A stretch of DNA of 34,404 nt. It comes from Virgibacillus_O xinjiangensis (lineage in GTDB: Bacteria; Bacillota; Bacilli; Bacillales; Amphibacillaceae). Below, piece after piece: positions 31,709 through 34,404 of this stretch. Within the stretch, counting starts at the first letter, position 1; each line of letters starts with the position of its first letter. The notes below the pieces were generated by a model. The model did no database searches. It saw only the letters and a program-made list of their open reading frames with translations, and had not been told where the DNA came from. The translations under genes and the position numbers were made by a program. The DNA lies in contig NZ_JBHRSA010000027.1 in NCBI RefSeq assembly GCF_042643145.1, positions 1 to 34,404 of the forward strand. Direction: 5' to 3'.

Positions 31709-32335
31709 TCATCGGCAGACAAAACCCTTCACCTTTTCCGATAGGGAAAAAAACAATGATTGCTTTACCGTCGTTTGCTCCGCTACAAGTTTATGACAGG
31801 TCTTTTCCACTTGGGTCTGATAGTCATCAAGCTTACCGTGATAGATCAGCTTCATCCCCTGCAGCTTGCGGATATCCGCCGGCGTTGTAAAACAAGCAGG
31901 CTTCTCCAGACAAACCCTTTCCAGGCCATTCAACAATGTTGCCACGAATTGTGAACAGAAAAAGGCATGCGGTCGTTTCCATTCCACTCGCAGCACCACT
32001 CCAAAAAGTCCGAGAAAGTTATATTTATAGCTGTCTTCATTCGTTATGAAGATGGATAATTCCTCCATGATTCGTTCGTACTCACTCTCTGTCATAGGAT
32101 AGGCATAAAGAGCACAATCTGCCTGTTTGAGCAGATGATTGCCGACATCCTCCCTTACGAATCCCGCCCGGAAAGGGTTATCCGGCTGTTTTCTGCCGAA
32201 ACTATAAACTTCCTTCAACCCTGGATCCACTGCAATGGATACATGGTTCAAGGTAGTTTTTGTATAATAGTTGATCAATCGATTGAGCCACGTTCCCGTA
32301 TCTGTAAACAAAAAATAAATCATTTTCTCCCCCAT
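31709..32335 (-). CDS. Permuted NlpC/P60 (YiiX-like) hydrolase family protein
   Basis: A 208-residue soluble protein with no signal peptide. His31 in LNHVSIAVD and Cys127 in AFFCSQFVATLL, with KYNFLGLFG between, match circularly permuted papain-fold NlpC/P60 proteins (YiiX/YaeF/LRAT group), in which His comes before Cys. Such enzymes cut peptide, amide or lipid-ester bonds; the substrate is unknown. ATG 32335 has GGGGGAG 5 nt upstream. ATG 32323 overlaps the stop of the tiny upstream gene as ATGA, so translation is probably coupled. Confidence 0.65.
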   Translation of the reverse strand: MGEKMIYFLFTDTGTWLNRLINYYTKTTLNHVSIAVDPGLKEVYSFGRKQPDNPFRAGFVREDVGNHLLKQADCALYAYPMTESEYERIMEELSIFITNEDSYKYNFLGLFGVVLRVEWKRPHAFFCSQFVATLLNGLERVCLEKPACFTTPADIRKLQGMKLIYHGKLDDYQTQVEKTCHKLVAEQTTVKQSLFFSLSEKVKGFVCR

Positions 32336-32454
32336 GCATACTCCCCCTCCCGCCAGTAGCGGAATTCCGTCATCTTATCCCCCCAGTTATCCTTTCCAAC
32401 ACACAGGATATCCTCCGTTTCCCACAAAATTTTCTTCCCAACAGGCCCCGCCAT
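32320..32454 (-). CDS. Small hypothetical protein coupled to the NlpC/P60-like gene
   Basis: A 44-residue ORF reading MAGPVGKKILWETEDILC then VGKDNWGDKMTEFRYW and REGEYAWGRK. It is rich in Trp and charged residues, and no family is recognised. AAGGTG lies 10 nt before the ATG at 32454. Its TGA overlaps an ATG of the next gene (ATGA). The biased composition and coupling suggest it is real. The 16-bp palindrome at 32475 lies between its likely -10 (TATGAT, minus strand, 32502-32507) and its ribosome site. Confidence 0.5.
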   Translation of the reverse strand: MAGPVGKKILWETEDILCVGKDNWGDKMTEFRYWREGEYAWGRK

Positions 32455-32474
32455 ATTGACTAAACACCTTAAAT

Positions 32475-32490
32475 ACCGTAAGCTTACGGT
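32475..32490. promoter_or_regulatory. Perfect 16-bp palindrome, possible operator
   Basis: ACCGTAAGCTTACGGT reads the same on both strands. It lies between the divergent ABC-F gene and the small-protein/NlpC unit. A perfect 16-bp palindrome is expected by chance about once in two windows of this size, but its position makes an operator plausible. Confidence 0.4.
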
Positions 32491-32498
32491 GATGCCTT

Positions 32499-32528
32499 TT
32501 ATCATAATTAAACAATCACGAATAATAT
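32499..32528 (+). promoter_or_regulatory. Possible promoter of the ABC-F gene
   Basis: TTATCA (32499-32504), 18-bp spacer, TAATAT (32523-32528); both boxes match four of six. It would give a leader of about 95 nt that contains the attenuator below. Confidence 0.35.
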
Positions 32529-32561
32529 AGATGAACTGCAACATAGGTACGTTTTTTATAT

Positions 32562-32602
32562 CCAAGTATTGTGCACGAAGCTTGGCGGATGCCAAGTTTT
32601 TT
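32562..32602 (+). terminator. Attenuator: terminator/antiterminator ahead of the ABC-F gene
   Basis: CTTGGC (32581-32586) pairs with GCCAAG (32591-32596), loop GGAT, stem extended by three A/G-T pairs, then six T. This terminator ends about 8 nt before the AAGGAGG of the gene. CCAAG (32562-32566) can instead pair with CTTGG (32581-32585), which would prevent the terminator. Confidence 0.65.
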
Positions 32603-32626
32603 CTAATAAGGAGGAAATTATATTAT

Positions 32627-34252
32627 ATGATCAATGTACAGGACGTAAGCTTGCGTTATGGCGACAAGAAACTATTTGAAGACGTCAATATAAAGTTCAC
32701 CCCAGGTAACTGCTATGGCCTCATCGGGGCAAATGGTGCCGGGAAATCCACGTTTTTAAAGGTCCTTTCCGGTGAAGTGGAGCCGCAATCCGGGCATGTA
32801 TCCATGTCACCCGGCGAGCGCCTTGCTATGTTGAAGCAGGATCACTATGCCTATGAAGAAAATGCCGTACTGGAAACGGTACTCATGGGCCATGAAAAGC
32901 TCTATGCGGTCAAACAAGAGAAAGACGCCATCTATATGAAAGCCGATTTCTCTGAAGAAGACGGCATCCGTGCTGCTGAATTAGAAGGGGAATTTGCGGA
33001 AATGAACGGTTGGGAAGCTGAATCAGATGCCGCTGTTTTGCTGTCAGGTCTCGGAGTGAGCGAAGACCTCCACACCAAACAGATGGGTGAACTGTCAGAG
33101 TCCCAGAAGGTGAAAGTCCTGTTGGCACAGGCCCTGTTCGGTAATCCGGATATCTTGCTGCTTGATGAGCCGACAAACGGTCTGGACATCAAAGCAATTC
33201 AATGGTTGGAAGAGTTTCTGATCAATTTTGAAAACACCGTCATCGTCGTTTCCCATGACAGACACTTTTTAAATAAGGTATGCACCCATATAGCGGATGT
33301 TGACTATGGCAAGATTGAAATTTACATCGGGAACTATGATTTTTGGTATGAATCCAGCCAGCTCGCCAAAAAGATGGCACAGGAAGCAAATAAGAAAAAA
33401 GAAGAGAAGATGAAAGAGCTGCAGAATTTCATTGCCAGATTCAGTGCCAATGCTTCTAAATCCAAACAGGCTACGTCCCGGAAGAAGATGCTCGACAATA
33501 TCACACTGGATGACATCAAACCATCATCCCGGAAATACCCATATATTGCCTTCAGTCCAGAACGCGAGATCGGTAATGACCTTCTGCGTGTCGAAGGCCT
33601 GACCAAATCCATTAACGGCAAAAAAGTCCTGGATAATGTCAGCTTTACACTCAACAAGGACGATAAAGTAGCATTCATCGGTAAAAACGATATTGCCAAA
33701 ACTACCTTGTTCAAAATTCTGATGGGCGAAATGGAGCCGGATGCCGGTAGCTATAAGTGGGGTGTGACCACTTCCCAATCTTATTTCCCTAAGGACAACG
33801 CAGAGTATTTTGAAGGCAATGAGCCGACATTGGTGGAATGGCTGCGCCAGTATTCTCCAGAAGATGAAACAGAAACCTTCCTTCGCGGATTCCTTGGAAG
33901 AATGCTCTTCTCCGGCGAAGAAGCACTCAAGAAGCCGAATGTCCTGTCCGGTGGGGAAAAAGTACGCTGCATGTTGTCGAAGATGATGCTCTCCAATGCC
34001 AATGTGCTGTTGCTGGATGAACCGACAAACCATTTGGATCTGGAATCAATCCAGTCATTGAACAATGGCTTGGCGAAGTTCAAAGGGTCCATCCTGTTCA
34101 CTTCCCATGACCATCAATTCGTCAACACGATCGCCAACCGCCTGATCGAGATCACTCCATCCGGCATTGTCGACAAAGAAATGTCCTATGACGAATATGT
34201 TCAAGACGATCAACTACAGAAGAAAATCAGCGAAATGTATACAGCAGTTTAA
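32627..34252 (+). CDS. ABC-F ATPase, YkpA/YbiT type
   Basis: A 541-residue soluble protein with two ABC ATPase domains and no membrane segments. NBD1 has GANGAGKST, signature LSESQ and LLLDEPTN. NBD2 has signature LSGGE and LLLDEPTNHLD, but its P-loop reads GKNDIAKTT. A Lys-rich linker (NKKKEEKMKELQNFIARF) joins them and would reach into the ribosome. ABC-F proteins act on stalled or initiating ribosomes; some give antibiotic resistance, and YkpA/YbiT has no settled role. AAGGAGG precedes the ATG at 32627; the frame is open to 32531 through the terminator hairpin. Tandem terminators follow. Confidence 0.9.
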   Translation: MINVQDVSLRYGDKKLFEDVNIKFTPGNCYGLIGANGAGKSTFLKVLSGEVEPQSGHVSMSPGERLAMLKQDHYAYEENAVLETVLMGHEKLYAVKQEKDAIYMKADFSEEDGIRAAELEGEFAEMNGWEAESDAAVLLSGLGVSEDLHTKQMGELSESQKVKVLLAQALFGNPDILLLDEPTNGLDIKAIQWLEEFLINFENTVIVVSHDRHFLNKVCTHIADVDYGKIEIYIGNYDFWYESSQLAKKMAQEANKKKEEKMKELQNFIARFSANASKSKQATSRKKMLDNITLDDIKPSSRKYPYIAFSPEREIGNDLLRVEGLTKSINGKKVLDNVSFTLNKDDKVAFIGKNDIAKTTLFKILMGEMEPDAGSYKWGVTTSQSYFPKDNAEYFEGNEPTLVEWLRQYSPEDETETFLRGFLGRMLFSGEEALKKPNVLSGGEKVRCMLSKMMLSNANVLLLDEPTNHLDLESIQSLNNGLAKFKGSILFTSHDHQFVNTIANRLIEITPSGIVDKEMSYDEYVQDDQLQKKISEMYTAV

Positions 34253-34264
34253 ATACACGAAAAA

Positions 34265-34334
34265 GGGCTTAGAGAACATTCTCTAAGCCCTCAGCTTGTA
34301 GAGAAACCTCGTGTTTTTCTACAAGCTTTTTTTC
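34265..34334 (+). terminator. Tandem hairpins after the ABC-F gene
   Basis: The first hairpin is GGGCTTAGAGA with TCTCTAAGCCC (34265-34275, 34280-34290), with no T-run. The second is AGCTTGTAGA with TCTACAAGCT (34293-34302, 34318-34327), followed by seven T. Confidence 0.88.
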
Positions 34335-34339
34335 TTACC

Positions 34340-34404
34340 TCCAGGAGCACAGACCATTCCCTTTCCGCGGACGAACGCCCGAGCCTCCTCGTGAAAACCC
34401 ACAC
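34340..34404 (-). repeat. Bacillales ~110-bp repeat, copy C (cut by window edge)
   Basis: On the minus strand CGAGGAGGCTCGGGCGTTCG and then TCCGCGGAAAGGGAATGG match the 3' half of copy B (GAGGAGACTGAAGCCGTG, CCACGGAAAGCGAAG). The rest lies beyond the window. Confidence 0.65.

Noticed and set aside
32531..32626. 32-residue N-terminal extension of the ABC-F protein
   Set aside because: The in-frame ATG at 32531 has no ribosome site and the stretch encodes the terminator hairpin. AAGGAGG clearly serves ATG 32627.

Overview
The window looks like chromosomal DNA of a spore-forming Bacillales species (Bacillaceae or Planococcaceae) with mid-range GC. The evidence is a CotA-type spore-coat laccase, a Ku/LigD end-joining pair with the Bacillus LigD domain order, a ypmR-ypmS pair, an S-box ahead of a methionine gene, AGGAGG-type ribosome sites, and three copies of a hairpin repeat of about 110 bp that I know from Bacillaceae intergenic regions. 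I saw no rRNA, tRNA, CRISPR array, transposase or phage gene.

Layout. 1-310 is intergenic: a hairpin, a repeat copy and a tiny possible ORF. 311-5186 holds a membrane acyltransferase, divergent ku and ligD, an OsmC-type peroxiredoxin and a DUF488 protein. 5221-5770 is a 20-bp tandem array. 5920-15059 holds pgcA, an AI-2E-family exporter with a small coiled-coil protein, a cation/proton antiporter, brnQ and a long recQ. A separate 21-bp tandem array follows recQ. 15304-16862 is a minus-strand run (EamA transporter, a small DUF6958-like gene, csaA) in which the first two genes have no ATG, GTG or TTG start. A second 20-bp array lies just upstream. 17237-22676 holds pepS, a divergent HxlR/YodB-like regulator, an AGCS symporter, an acyl-CoA thioesterase and cls. 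After a repeat-bearing gap come cotA, a methionine gamma-lyase, rarD, a third 20-bp array, and an S-box-controlled O-acetylhomoserine sulfhydrylase with an extra C-terminal domain. The window ends with ypmR-ypmS, a tiny gene coupled to a permuted NlpC/P60-like protein, and a YkpA/YbiT-type ABC-F gene behind a probable attenuator.

How the genes work together. Most genes are housekeeping or stress functions in one- to three-gene units, usually separated by clear hairpin terminators. MetY makes homocysteine while the gamma-lyase breaks methionine down, so both directions of sulfur amino-acid metabolism lie within 5 kb. Ku and LigD form a two-component end-joining system.

The most unusual material is non-coding. 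Three arrays of 15 to 27 units of a 20-bp GAT-centred repeat all point the same way on the chromosome and keep almost perfect register. Next in interest are the two consecutive genes with ATT/ATA starts, the ABC-F attenuator, and the MetY C-terminal fusion.
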